Shown: one piece after another, positions 35,180 through 47,751 of the stretch
Layout: each line of letters starts with the position of its first letter
Position numbering within the stretch: position 1 is the first letter of the stretch
DNA from: Rhizobium sp. NRK18
GTDB taxonomy: Bacteria > Pseudomonadota > Alphaproteobacteria > Rhizobiales > Rhizobiaceae
DNA length: 64,000 nt
Direction: 5' to 3'
Assembly (NCBI RefSeq): GCF_024385575.1
Contig: NZ_JANFMV010000001.1
Location: 1,517,681-1,581,680, forward strand
Made by a program: the position numbers and the translations under genes
Notes under the pieces: generated by a model
Told to the model about the DNA's origin: nothing
Databases searched by the model: none
The model's input: the letters and a program-made list of their open reading frames with translations, nothing else

Positions 35180-36520
35180 ATGTTCCGCTTCATTCTGGCC
35201 GATCTCACCCGTTTCCGCCTTGGCGCCGTCGTGGTGGTGCTGATCGTCGCGCTTGCCGTCGCGCTCGGCGTTGCGGTCACGTTGCAGGAAAGGGCGCTTC
35301 GGCTCGGCTCCGCGCGGGCCGCCGAGAAGTTCGACCTGATCATCGGCGCGGCGGGCAGCGAGACGCAGCTCGTCCTGTCGTCGGTGTTCCTCCAGGCCTC
35401 GCCGCTGCCGCTGATGGACGGCAACGTCCTGAAGGACCTCGACAATGATCCGCGCGTCGCCTGGGCGGCGCCGATCGGGTTTGGCGATTTCTACGGCCAT
35501 TATCCAATCGTCGGGACGACGACGAAGCTCGTTGCCAACCTGGCGCCGGGCGTTGCCAAAGGGCAGGTCTTTGCGCATGAGGGCGAGGCCGTGATCGGCG
35601 CCGCCGTCGATCTGCCGATCGGCGCGACGGTGAAGCCGCTGCACGGCACCGAGGAGGAGGGCGGGCACACACATACCGAGCTCGCCTATACGGTCGTCGG
35701 TCGCCTGCAGTCGTCCGGTAGCGCCTGGGACAAGGCGATCATGGTGCCGATCCAGGCGGTCTGGGATATTCACGGCCTTGGTCATCACGACGACCCCGAC
35801 CATGACGATCACGAAGATCACGACGGACAGGCTGAACCCGCCGGCAATGGCGATGCGGCGGCTATGCCGGCTGCAACGCCTGTCGCTGCTGAAATCAGCC
35901 ATGATGGCGGCGACGAGCATGAAGAGCACGAGCATCACCACATCGATGCAGATGCGGCCATCGACGAGGATTTCGACCATGCGCTGCCGGGACTGCCGGC
36001 GGTCGTCGTCAAGCCGAAGTCCATCGGTGACGCCTACAAGCTGCGCCAGCAGTACCGGCACGAAACGACTCTTGCCGTGTTCCCGGCCGAAGTGCTGACG
36101 CGGCTCTATGCGACGCTCGGCGATGTGCGTCAGGTGCTGTCCGCCGTCGCCATCGGGGCGCAGATCCTGGTTGCCTGCGCGCTGATGTTGGTCACCGTCA
36201 TGCATGTGACGCAGCGGCGCAAGCAGATCGGTGCGCTCAGGGCCTTCGGTGCGCCGCGCGAGGCGGTTTTCGGCATCGTCTGGCTGGAACTGTTCGGGCT
36301 GATCGCGATCGGCGTCGCGGCGGGTCTCGGGGTCGGCTTTGCCGCCGCCCGCCTGATTGCCGGGCGTCTGATGGCCGACAGCGGCATCCAGCTGCCGGTC
36401 GTCTTCGCCCGCGCCGATCTCGGTCCCATCGGTGCGCTGTTTCTGGCGGCGGCCATCTTCTCGCTGCTGCCGGCGCTGATGGCCTATCGCCAGTCGCCGG
36501 TGCAGGCCTTGAGGGCGTAA
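35180..36520 (+). CDS. FtsX-type ABC permease with a His/Asp-rich periplasmic segment
   Basis: A 446-residue inner-membrane protein. Helix 1 is at about 13-34. A large periplasmic domain follows and contains a His/Asp-rich insertion (about 198-267, with runs such as HHDDPDHDDHEDHD and HEEHEHHH) likely to bind Zn2+ or another metal. Three helices at the C-terminus surround the FtsX motif QRRKQIGALRAFGAPREAVFGIV. The ATG at 35180 follows GAGGAGGCCTGAC, coupled to the ATPase. It resembles PA4065 of the Zur-regulated zinc operon. No Zur box was recognised upstream of the operon. Confidence 0.87.
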   Translation: MFRFILADLTRFRLGAVVVVLIVALAVALGVAVTLQERALRLGSARAAEKFDLIIGAAGSETQLVLSSVFLQASPLPLMDGNVLKDLDNDPRVAWAAPIGFGDFYGHYPIVGTTTKLVANLAPGVAKGQVFAHEGEAVIGAAVDLPIGATVKPLHGTEEEGGHTHTELAYTVVGRLQSSGSAWDKAIMVPIQAVWDIHGLGHHDDPDHDDHEDHDGQAEPAGNGDAAAMPAATPVAAEISHDGGDEHEEHEHHHIDADAAIDEDFDHALPGLPAVVVKPKSIGDAYKLRQQYRHETTLAVFPAEVLTRLYATLGDVRQVLSAVAIGAQILVACALMLVTVMHVTQRRKQIGALRAFGAPREAVFGIVWLELFGLIAIGVAAGLGVGFAAARLIAGRLMADSGIQLPVVFARADLGPIGALFLAAAIFSLLPALMAYRQSPVQALRA

Positions 36521-36580
36521 AACGCAGACCTTCCCGGTCGGCACCCGGGCCTTGGACCGGGCGCCGATCGTCAATCCATC

Positions 36581-37762
36581 TCAATGACCGTGCTGATGGT
36601 GCATGTGTGCATGGTGATCATGAGCGCCGTGATCATGGCCGTCATGATCGTGGTTATGGCTATGATCCATCGGGTGCTTGTGATTGAGCCGGAACAGCCA
36701 GACGGCAAGTGCGCCAAAGAGGATGTTGAGCCAGAAGGTGTAGTCGAGGCTGAACTCGGTCAGCCGGTTGCGGATGTCGATCGTTCCTTCCGGAATGATG
36801 CCGAGCAGGGAGAAGGCGACATCCATGATCAGCGCTGCAGCCACCATGGTGACGAACAGGATGCCCGCCATATAGGCTGCAAACTTCCAGCCGAAATAGC
36901 GCCGATAGGTGTTGATCAGCGGCAGGATGATGAGGTCGGCATAAAGGAAGGCGAGCACGCCGCCGAATGATATGCCGCCGGAAAAGAGGATCGCGGCGAA
37001 GGGCACGTTGCCGATCGAGCAGACGAAGGTTAGCACCGCAATCACCGGACCAAGGACGGCATTGACCGGAACCTTGATCCATTCCGAGGCGTCGGTCAGG
37101 AACAGGGCCTTCCAGAAGCTGTCCGGGACGAAGGCGGCCAGAAAGCCGGCAATGACGAAGCCGGCGAGCATGTCCTTCCACAGCATCGACCACTCCATGG
37201 CGAAGTTCTGGGCAACGCTGACCTTCATCTTCGGGTTCCTCACCCGATCGCGCCAGGTGTCACCCTCCACGGCCATCGACATATGTTCGTGGCCCTTGCT
37301 CCTCTCCTCGTGGTTGCGGGCTTCCTCGACCAGCTTCTTCGGGTAGGTGAGCTTGACGAGCACCGCCATGATGGTGATCAGCACGACGCCGCCGATCCAT
37401 TCGCCGAGCATGAACTGCCAGCCCATGAGCAGGAGCAGGATGACGCCAAGTTCGATGACGAGATTGGTGGAGGCGAACAGGAAGGCAAGCGCATTGACGA
37501 GCGCCGCGCCTTTCTTGAACAGGGTGCGCATGATGGCGGCGGAGGCATAGGAGCAGGAGGAACTGGCGGCGCCGGCCGCGGAGGCGAGCACGATTTCCTT
37601 CGCCGTTCCCTTGCCGAGATAGTCCTTCATCTTCGACGAGGGCACCAGCGACTGCATGACGGAGGAAATGGTGAAGCCAAGGACGAGCGACCAGCCCGTC
37701 TTCCACGCCATGCCCAGCGCCATCAAGAGAGCCATGCCGGTTTTCGTCCAGATATCGTGCAT
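36581..37762 (-). CDS. DUF318/ArsP-like permease with His-rich tail
   Basis: A 393-residue inner-membrane permease with about eight helices. It has the Cys/Ser-rich motif AAGAASSSCSYASAAI and the second-half repeat FVCSIGNVPFAAILFSGGISFGG, typical of the DUF318 (UPF0718) family that includes ArsP. The C-terminus (about 361-393) is almost entirely His, Asp and Met, a probable metal-binding tail. The ATG at 37762 follows GAAGGGGAAAACGC. It converges with the zinc-type ABC operon. Metal efflux is a reasonable guess, but family substrates also include organoarsenicals. Confidence 0.82.
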   Translation of the reverse strand: MHDIWTKTGMALLMALGMAWKTGWSLVLGFTISSVMQSLVPSSKMKDYLGKGTAKEIVLASAAGAASSSCSYASAAIMRTLFKKGAALVNALAFLFASTNLVIELGVILLLLMGWQFMLGEWIGGVVLITIMAVLVKLTYPKKLVEEARNHEERSKGHEHMSMAVEGDTWRDRVRNPKMKVSVAQNFAMEWSMLWKDMLAGFVIAGFLAAFVPDSFWKALFLTDASEWIKVPVNAVLGPVIAVLTFVCSIGNVPFAAILFSGGISFGGVLAFLYADLIILPLINTYRRYFGWKFAAYMAGILFVTMVAAALIMDVAFSLLGIIPEGTIDIRNRLTEFSLDYTFWLNILFGALAVWLFRLNHKHPMDHSHNHDHDGHDHGAHDHHAHMHHQHGH

Positions 37763-37847
37763 GCGTTTTCCCCTTCTTCCAAAGAGGCAACGGTTCTTCA
37801 AACGGATTGTTCCGATCCATATTCGGGCGAATTCCCGGTGACTGTTT

Positions 37848-39212
37848 TTATGTTTGGCCGGGTGGCTCTTGCGCCTTTGCGGCGGAGCGTGCCTTTGCCT
37901 GCTTCTGCTTGACCGTGGCGATGTCCAGCGAAGGAGCCGGCATCTTCTTCTTCGGCAGGGACGGCGGCGCGGTCCGATAGGTTTCCGGCAGGTTCGGCGG
38001 CATGTAGGGGCCGTCGACTGGGATGCCGTTCATCCTTTCGATCACGGATGTGTGCAACGTCGCCCCGTCCTCGATCCGGCGGCGGTCGAACCAGGGAAAG
38101 TACCAGCCGAACAGCGATGGGCCGCCACGCCATGAGGTTTTGGGCATGCGGCGCGGAAGGAACTCCACGGCCGGCCAGAGGCGGCGCATGGAATTATGAC
38201 GCGCGGCCAGCGGATTGGGCTCGATATATTTGCCGCGCTTGCCGCGGACGATTTCGTTGACCGTGCGGGTGGCGTAGTCGAGGCCGAGCGGTTTCGTTTC
38301 CTCGATCATCCACAGAAGCGGCAGCTTGGCGAGGCCACTTTCGTCTTCCGGATATCCGCCTCCGATATCCGCGTGCACGCCGGCAAACCACACTTCCTCG
38401 ACGTTCTGGAGATGCACCTTCTTTTCGTCGCGCGGCCTGAACGGACCACCCCAATAGGGCTCGCCGGCCGGCCAGGGCTGCGGGTTGAACATCGTCCGGC
38501 GCTCGTCGATCGCCAGCGCGTGGCGGACATATTCGACGCTGCGGTTCCTGTCAGTGAAGGGATGCGTCTTTAGCCGCGGGAAATATTTGCCCATCTCGAT
38601 GACGGAGGCGACCGTGTCGAACAGGCCGAGGCACTTGATCGCCGGGCGGTATGGTTTCAGCGTCCGCTCGTAGAGACGCATTGTCGCAAAGGCGGACGGA
38701 GGAGGTGCCTCGCCGCCCTTTTCCTCCTCGGCGGAGATTTCGGTCACCGCCGTCGTCTCGCTGTCGCTGATCGCCTTGTAGGTCCGGTAGGCATAGTCGA
38801 CGAGGTTCAACTGGTACGGCTTGACGATGCCGAGCGCATGGATGAAGCCGGCTAGCACGCGTGCGGTATAGGCGCCCCGCGAAAAGCCGAAGATGAAGAT
38901 CCGGTCGTCTTCCTCCAGCCGCTTGCCGCTCTTGTCGCGGGCACCGGGCTGATAGTTCTCGACGAGGAAGCGATAGGCTTCCTTGACGTTCTGGTCGAGC
39001 CCCCAGCCGGTCGCCAGTCCCCAGACCTCGACCGTCTTGCGCCAGAGTTTCGACCAGGCATTGTCGGCGCCGAAGGTGCCGACGCCGGGGTCGTAGTAGA
39101 CGAGCTGGCTCTCGGTCCGGCGCAGGCAGCCGTAGAGCCGGAGGATGTTGGATCGGTCTGCGGAAATCTCGTTCGAGGTGCCGTCGAACAGGATGACGAT
39201 GGTCTTGGCCAT
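37848..39212 (-). CDS. DUF2235 alpha/beta-hydrolase domain protein
   Basis: A 454-residue cytoplasmic protein of the DUF2235 family. The N-terminus MAKTIVILFDGTSNE provides the Asp region, and the nucleophile elbow is IFGFSRGAYTARVLAGF, with GVHADIGGGYPE containing candidate Asp and His residues. DUF2235 overlaps with the type VI secretion phospholipase effectors (Tle group), but no T6SS gene is near and the protein lacks any export signal, so it may be a housekeeping or stress hydrolase. The tail after about 425 is Pro/Lys/Ala-rich. The ATG at 39212 follows GAGGGGAG. Confidence 0.82.
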   Translation of the reverse strand: MAKTIVILFDGTSNEISADRSNILRLYGCLRRTESQLVYYDPGVGTFGADNAWSKLWRKTVEVWGLATGWGLDQNVKEAYRFLVENYQPGARDKSGKRLEEDDRIFIFGFSRGAYTARVLAGFIHALGIVKPYQLNLVDYAYRTYKAISDSETTAVTEISAEEEKGGEAPPPSAFATMRLYERTLKPYRPAIKCLGLFDTVASVIEMGKYFPRLKTHPFTDRNRSVEYVRHALAIDERRTMFNPQPWPAGEPYWGGPFRPRDEKKVHLQNVEEVWFAGVHADIGGGYPEDESGLAKLPLLWMIEETKPLGLDYATRTVNEIVRGKRGKYIEPNPLAARHNSMRRLWPAVEFLPRRMPKTSWRGGPSLFGWYFPWFDRRRIEDGATLHTSVIERMNGIPVDGPYMPPNLPETYRTAPPSLPKKKMPAPSLDIATVKQKQAKARSAAKAQEPPGQT

Positions 39213-39411
39213 GGCATGCGCGCTCCCCTCAAGCGTGTGCTGCGGGAATATTAGCGGACTGCGATGTGTCCGGCAAACAGCTAAGGCAATGTGGACGAAT
39301 GTCATAGCCCGGGTGTCGACAGGGCGCTGATTGACGGTGAACAGGCCCGGGCGGATACTGTGTTGGCAGAGGGGAGCCGGGAGGATGCGTCTGACCGGTC
39401 GGGAGGGCGAG

Positions 39412-40263
39412 ATGAATCCGGTGGTGGGACTGACAGTCGCGGCGATGATCGCGTTCGCCGCAAATTCGCTTCTCGCGCGGCTGGCGCTTGGGGCAGGGTC
39501 TATCGATGCCGCAAGCTATACCGCGCTCCGCATCGTCTCCGGCGCGCTGTTCCTGTTCTTCTTCCTGTGTCGCCAACCTGGTCAGGTGAAGATGCCTGCC
39601 ATTCCCGGCAACTGGATTGCGGCCGGCGCCCTGTTTGCCTATGCGATTGCCTTTTCGCTCGCCTACCTGATGCTGGGTGCGGCGACCGGCGCGCTGATCC
39701 TTTTCTCGTCCGTACAGGCGACCATGGTCGGTTTCAGCCTCATCAGGGGCGAGCGGATGAGCCTGTTCGAGCTGGCCGGCTTCACCGTCGCCTTTCTCGC
39801 CTTCGTCTACCTGATCCTGCCCGGCATCGGCACGCCGGATCCGCTCGGCAGCCTGCTGATGGTGATCTCCGGCATCTCCTGGGGCATCTACACGCTTCGC
39901 GGTCGTGGCTCGGCCAACCCCTTGAAGGAAACGGCTGGCAATTTCCTGCGGGCCTCGGCCTTCTGCGTGCCGCTGGCGATCTACGCGCTGGTGGCTGGCA
40001 ATGCCACCTTGCGCGGCGCCGGTCTCGCCATCGTCTCCGGCGTCGTTGCCTCCGGACTTGGATACTCGCTCTGGTACCGGGCGCTCGGCGGGCTTTCGAC
40101 CTTTCAGGCGGCGCTGGTGCAGCTCTCCGTACCGGTGATCGCAGCGCTTGGAGCAATCCTCTTCCTCAATGAAGGGATCACGTTGCGCTTCGTTATCGCC
40201 AGCCTCTTCGTGTTGGGCGGTATCGCCTTCGCGATCGTTGCCAAGCGCAAGCGGCGGGGGTGA
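39412..40263 (+). CDS. EamA/DMT-family transporter
   Basis: A 283-residue inner-membrane protein with ten predicted helices in two EamA halves (VVGLTVAAMIAFAANSLLARL and LGSLLMVISGISWGIYTLRG). It is not a close copy of the exporter at 7145-8035. The ATG at 39412 follows GGGAGGGCGAG; the longer frame from 39331 is not supported. Substrate unknown. It converges with the lysozyme-like gene. Confidence 0.87.
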   Translation: MNPVVGLTVAAMIAFAANSLLARLALGAGSIDAASYTALRIVSGALFLFFFLCRQPGQVKMPAIPGNWIAAGALFAYAIAFSLAYLMLGAATGALILFSSVQATMVGFSLIRGERMSLFELAGFTVAFLAFVYLILPGIGTPDPLGSLLMVISGISWGIYTLRGRGSANPLKETAGNFLRASAFCVPLAIYALVAGNATLRGAGLAIVSGVVASGLGYSLWYRALGGLSTFQAALVQLSVPVIAALGAILFLNEGITLRFVIASLFVLGGIAFAIVAKRKRRG

Positions 40264-40298
40264 GCGCTCCAAACGCCGCTTCTGTCAAAGCGCCAAAT

Positions 40299-41129
40299 CT
40301 AGTCTAGAGCGGAACACGTCTCGGGATGAGTTTCCACATACTTCTCTACCTGAGATAACATGGAATCACAGACTTCCTTCACTTCGGCCTGATGCCTACG
40401 CAAAGGACCGAACTCGCCTTTGCTGCCGCCGCGGACACGCAAAAGGACGGCAGCATATTCTGTCGCGAAGGCTGGGCAGGACTTGGTTAGTTTTTGCCAG
40501 TCCGCACCTTTGCCGGTTCCCCATATTTTAGCATCCCAGGCGCTGCAATGAACACCGTTTGAGAATACATCCAGAAGGCACTGGCTTCGATCGGCGCTAT
40601 AATGGTCATTGAGCGCGGACAGCGTTTCATTTGCAGCATGCGCGCCCCATGATGTCTGAAAAAGTCCAGCTTCAGCGGAGTCCGCGCTACTGAAGTTTGC
40701 GCTGCGGTCGCGACCTACACAATATTGACCAGATGATTCTCTCATGCCCAACCCGATGAGCAGGGTGTAGGCGTGGCGTAAAGTGTCATTGCCTGAGACG
40801 TCATTCGTCATTGAGAGACTGCGAAAAATTGAGTCATACCAAGTTAATGCATCCGTCTTGTCCGACTTTGAGCCCGGAGCTCCCCTCTTCTGCGCGACAA
40901 GCTGGACATCGGTGCGTTCGGGGTTACAAATTGCCTTTGCGAAAACCAGCGCTATTCCTTCGTAATAGGCCTCTTTTGCAAGCCCTCTGTTTTTCCAATC
41001 CGTCGCCGCACAGGATGATTGCCTGGCGATCTTCTTGATTTCACTTACGCCTGTTTGGTCGTTTGCACTGGCTATATCCGACTGAAGCAGAGCCAGACAA
41101 AGAAAAATTGGAAACGGAGTAACTTTCAT
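40299..41129 (-). CDS. Secreted lysozyme-like protein
   Basis: A 276-residue exported protein with a signal peptide (1-22). The central part, IGLGMRESSGQYCVGRD and AEAGLFQTSWGAHAANETL, has the pattern of lysozyme-fold enzymes: a catalytic Glu (Glu131), then the G-x-x-Q-T segment. Seven or more Cys residues suggest disulphides, as in periplasmic proteins. Base composition is more AT-rich than its neighbours, suggesting recent arrival. The ATG at 41129 follows a perfect ATAAGGAGGTAGAC. Possible roles are cell-wall turnover or an antibacterial muramidase. No immunity gene is evident beside it. Confidence 0.66.
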   Translation of the reverse strand: MKVTPFPIFLCLALLQSDIASANDQTGVSEIKKIARQSSCAATDWKNRGLAKEAYYEGIALVFAKAICNPERTDVQLVAQKRGAPGSKSDKTDALTWYDSIFRSLSMTNDVSGNDTLRHAYTLLIGLGMRESSGQYCVGRDRSANFSSADSAEAGLFQTSWGAHAANETLSALNDHYSADRSQCLLDVFSNGVHCSAWDAKIWGTGKGADWQKLTKSCPAFATEYAAVLLRVRGGSKGEFGPLRRHQAEVKEVCDSMLSQVEKYVETHPETCSALD

Positions 41130-41224
41130 GTCTACCTCCTTATGTTGCGGAATAATATTACTGCAATTAAAGATAGGTAGCAATCGAGGCCAGGCAATCG
41201 ATCTAATTGCCTGCTCCTAAAAGC

Positions 41225-41257
41225 GACAAAGCCGGAATTTTGAGTTCCGGCTTTGTC
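41225..41257 (-). terminator. Terminator of carB
   Basis: Perfect 13-bp stem (41225-41237 with 41245-41257), then CGCTTTT on the carB strand. Confidence 0.85.
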
Positions 41258-41286
41258 ATACGTGGACAGCTTTAAGCGAGATTTGC

Positions 41287-44778
<3,492 letters not shown>

Positions 44779-45123
44779 GGGCGTTTTCCGTCTTTTATGT
44801 GTCCAGCCTGCATGAAAAGCCGGCGCGGTTGAAACCGGCCGGATGCAGGGCGTATCTGTCTAAAGGCTAGGTGGGCCTTATAGGCAAATGTTTTGGCGAA
44901 CGGAACCCCGAAAATGAAGAACGCAGGGGAAATATCCGACGGCGGCGATTTGCCTCCTGAACCTCCGCTAAAGCAGTGGCGCGTTGCGATCCGATAAGGG
45001 GCGTCCGGTGGGGCGTTTTCGGGAATGCGAGGTTTGGCAACCGCCCTTTCGGTGATGCAGGATGCCGTCCTCATTCAACTTGGCCGGAAATATCCGTGCC
45101 GTACTGGCGAGGTTCAACTTCCG
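44779..45123. other. carB leader region
   Basis: 345 bases between carB and the upstream diguanylate cyclase, which ends at 45124 on the same strand. It should hold the carB promoter and leader. A weak hairpin (GCCGGC/CCGGC) lies near 44818-44845. No gene seen. Confidence 0.4.
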
Positions 45124-47031
45124 TCAGATGACGAAGGAGTTTAGCGCGTCGAGCGATTGCTGATCCATTTGCTCAAACGTGCGGGACCAGACCTCAGCTC
45201 TGTTCCTGCCCTTGCGCTTGGCGGCATAGAGGGCAGTGTCTGCCTGCCTGATCAAAGCGCTCTTGTCGTAGCTGCCGGATTGTGCGGAGACCGATGCGAT
45301 GCCGATGCTCGCTGTCACCCTGCCATGAGGTGAGGACAGATGGCCGATGTCGCGGCGTGTCAGGATCGCTGCGAAATCGCGGGCGACGGCCGCTGCGCCG
45401 CTCTCGTCGGTGTCGGGCAAAAGAACAATGAATTCCTCACCCCCGAAACGCGCCACGATGTCGGCAGGACGTTTGGCCGCGTCACGCAGGCAGTTCGCGA
45501 CCTTTTTCAGGCACTCGTCGCCTTCATGATGGCCATGACTGTCGTTGAACGCCTTGAACAGATCGACGTCGATCATCATGACGGAAAGTGGCGACCTGCT
45601 GCGTCCATGCCTGGCCATCTCGACCGCGGCACGGTCATCGAAGGCGCGCCGGTTGAGCAAGCCGGTCAAGGGATCGGTTTCTGCGAGCAGGCGATAGGCC
45701 TGTGCCGTGTCGCGCAGGATTGCTTCCTGTCGCTTGGTATCGGTTATATCGGTTGCCAGCACGACGGCGCCCTGGCCGGACCAATGGACCTTGAGTTTCA
45801 GCCATATGTCGTTGAAGAGGTGCAGTTCCACGGCGCTGCTGCCGGAACTGCGCCTCGTCACGGCACGCTTCCAGTCAGCGAGCTGTGTTTCGCTGAGAGC
45901 GGTAAATTCGCCGGCCCTGGCACAGTCGTCGAGCAGGTTCGCGAGGGTTTCCCCTGGCTGTCTAGCCGAGCCGGTCTTTGGAAATGCTGCCTGGTACTGT
46001 CGGTTGCAGCGAAGCAACACACCGTCATGGTTGAAGATGGCCAAGCCGTCGTGCAGTGCCTCCAAAGCGTCGCTGAGGGTGGTTCTGCTTTCGGCAAGCT
46101 CCCGCTCAAGCATTTCCTTCTGCGTCACGTCGCGGCTGATGCCGATAAGGCCAATCACCCTGTCGTCCGTGTCGCAGAGCGGGTACTTCGAGGTCATGAA
46201 AACCTTACCGCCCACCTCTTCGCGGTGGTCGACGAGTTCCTGCCGGTTGCGCATCAGGTCCTGTTCCGAAAGGAATAGGGTCTCGGCTCGCATCTGAGGG
46301 GCGATGTGGAAGTCCGATAGACCGGCCATCTGGCCCGATCTTTCAAACCCGTTGTGTGCAGCCGTGTTGTTGTTGACGTGCAGAAAGCGGCTGTCACGGT
46401 TCTTGATGTAGAGATAATCCGGCGATTGAGCGAGGGCTGCTGCCAGAATGGCGTTGTCGAGATTGCGTGTCTTGACGAAATGGATGATCGAGCCACAGAT
46501 GACTATGCTGATGACATTGAGAGACAGGAGCGGGATCGCAACCGTCTTGAATGCATCAGCTTCCCGCAAGATCGCAACCGTCCACATGCTGACCGTCATG
46601 ACCAGAGAGACGCCGCCCGCCAGAGAGATGATCTTGCCCACTGTTTGGAATCTGTTTGCCGTGAGATGGCGCACGGTCAGCCCGACTGCGGAGAATATGG
46701 CCAACGATTCCATTCCCAGTGCCAAACCTTCTCCGCCGAGCATCAGGCGCGTCAGCGCGGAGACGGCCGCGGCGATTGCAAGGCCGGGGAGCCCCGCCTC
46801 CAATCCCGCGAGCGCGATGAGACCTGCCCGCAAATCGACGAGTACGCCCGGTCGGATTGGAAAGGACATGATCATCGACGCCGAAGTCGCAAGGCCAAGG
46901 AACAGGCCGAGCATCAACTTTTCACGGGAACGGGTGGAATTCTTGTTCGCTCCGGAGAGATGCGCCCATACGGACAGGATGAGCCCGATAACTGCCAGAT
47001 TGCCGATGAGGGTTTGCCACATATGCTGCAT
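45124..47031 (-). CDS. Membrane diguanylate cyclase with PAS domains
   Basis: A 635-residue inner-membrane signalling protein. The N-terminal 190 residues contain about six helices of the 5TM-5TMR-LYT type. Two PAS-like segments follow (about 195-315, 320-435; the first has DYLYIKNRDSRFLHVN and the PAC-like GLIGISRDVTQKEMLERELAES). The GGDEF domain spans about 455-620. The active site reads GGEEF at 530-534, an accepted variant, and an RxxD inhibitory site (RPAD) precedes it by five residues. It is expected to make cyclic di-GMP and be product-inhibited. The ligand is unknown. Confidence 0.88.
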   Translation of the reverse strand: MQHMWQTLIGNLAVIGLILSVWAHLSGANKNSTRSREKLMLGLFLGLATSASMIMSFPIRPGVLVDLRAGLIALAGLEAGLPGLAIAAAVSALTRLMLGGEGLALGMESLAIFSAVGLTVRHLTANRFQTVGKIISLAGGVSLVMTVSMWTVAILREADAFKTVAIPLLSLNVISIVICGSIIHFVKTRNLDNAILAAALAQSPDYLYIKNRDSRFLHVNNNTAAHNGFERSGQMAGLSDFHIAPQMRAETLFLSEQDLMRNRQELVDHREEVGGKVFMTSKYPLCDTDDRVIGLIGISRDVTQKEMLERELAESRTTLSDALEALHDGLAIFNHDGVLLRCNRQYQAAFPKTGSARQPGETLANLLDDCARAGEFTALSETQLADWKRAVTRRSSGSSAVELHLFNDIWLKLKVHWSGQGAVVLATDITDTKRQEAILRDTAQAYRLLAETDPLTGLLNRRAFDDRAAVEMARHGRSRSPLSVMMIDVDLFKAFNDSHGHHEGDECLKKVANCLRDAAKRPADIVARFGGEEFIVLLPDTDESGAAAVARDFAAILTRRDIGHLSSPHGRVTASIGIASVSAQSGSYDKSALIRQADTALYAAKRKGRNRAEVWSRTFEQMDQQSLDALNSFVI

Positions 47032-47368
47032 GGTGCGGATCGCACTCCCTTGGATGGAGGCCTACATGCGCAATTTCTTGCATGCTAAAATTTGATTTTC
47101 GTTAATTCTATCGAAGTTTCAGCCTGGCTTTGAAGAAACCACTACCTGCCAGGTTGGCCGCGTGTCCTGATGCTCGCGCGGCGAGAAAAAAACGGACGTG
47201 AGCGTCCGGATAATCAAGGTGAGCGTCGGAGTGTCTTAAAAAAATATGCCGGATCGTGAAACTTTTCCGGGGGCTTATGAGTACCTCTATCAGACGTCCG
47301 ATTGTCGGGCGCGGAACCGGCCAGCCCCCTCGTGGCCGAGTTCTCCACTAGTGCGAAGAAAGGAAAAG
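47032..47368. other. Intergenic region with an orphan minus-strand terminator
   Basis: 337 bases between divergent genes. It should contain both promoters. The main structure is a hairpin with a T tail at 47184-47208 on the minus strand (listed separately). No gene was recognised. Confidence 0.45.
47184..47208 (-). terminator. Terminator-like hairpin upstream of the diguanylate cyclase
   Basis: Minus strand CGGACG-CTCA-CGTCCG (47193-47208) followed by seven Ts. No minus-strand gene lies between this and the divergent small gene, so it could end a short RNA or attenuate the cyclase mRNA. Confidence 0.55.
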
Positions 47369-47638
47369 ATGATGAAAAAGATTATTGCTCTTACGCTTGC
47401 CGTTTCCGCTATCGGTGCCTCTTCTGCTTTCGCCATCCAGCCGATCAAGGGCAGCATCACCTATACCAATCCCAATGAAGTGCGCCTGACCAAGGCTCCG
47501 GCCGGCAGCCTCTTCACCCACGAGTTCCGCAGCGACGGCAATCACTACAAGGAACTCTATCGCGTCGAGCCGAACGGCACGGTCACGATCGTCGACCGTC
47601 AGCGTCTCGACAGCTTCGACATGAACGACATGAACTGA
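47369..47638 (+). CDS. Small secreted protein, unknown function
   Basis: An 89-residue exported protein. MMKKIIALTLAVSAIGASSAFA is a clear signal peptide; the mature part (about 67 residues) starts IQPIKGSITYTNPNEVRL and ends DSFDMNDMN. Polar and acidic at the end, with no Cys. Similar small periplasmic proteins occur in rhizobia without assigned roles. Two consecutive ATGs (47369, 47372) follow AAGAAAGGAAAAG. It has its own strong terminator. Confidence 0.75.
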   Translation: MMKKIIALTLAVSAIGASSAFAIQPIKGSITYTNPNEVRLTKAPAGSLFTHEFRSDGNHYKELYRVEPNGTVTIVDRQRLDSFDMNDMN

Positions 47639-47684
47639 GGTCCATGGACCCAGGTTCATCCTGCAGGGGTTAACCCCAACGAAC

Positions 47685-47721
47685 AAGCGGCGCCTGCAAG
47701 GTTTGCAGGCGCCGCTTTTTT
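47685..47721 (+). terminator. Terminator after the small secreted protein
   Basis: 15-bp inverted repeat 47685-47699 and 47703-47717, then TTTT. It also faces the end of the MFS gene. Confidence 0.92.
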
Positions 47722-47751
47722 CGTCGCATCAGAGGGATGTCGGCGTGGTCC

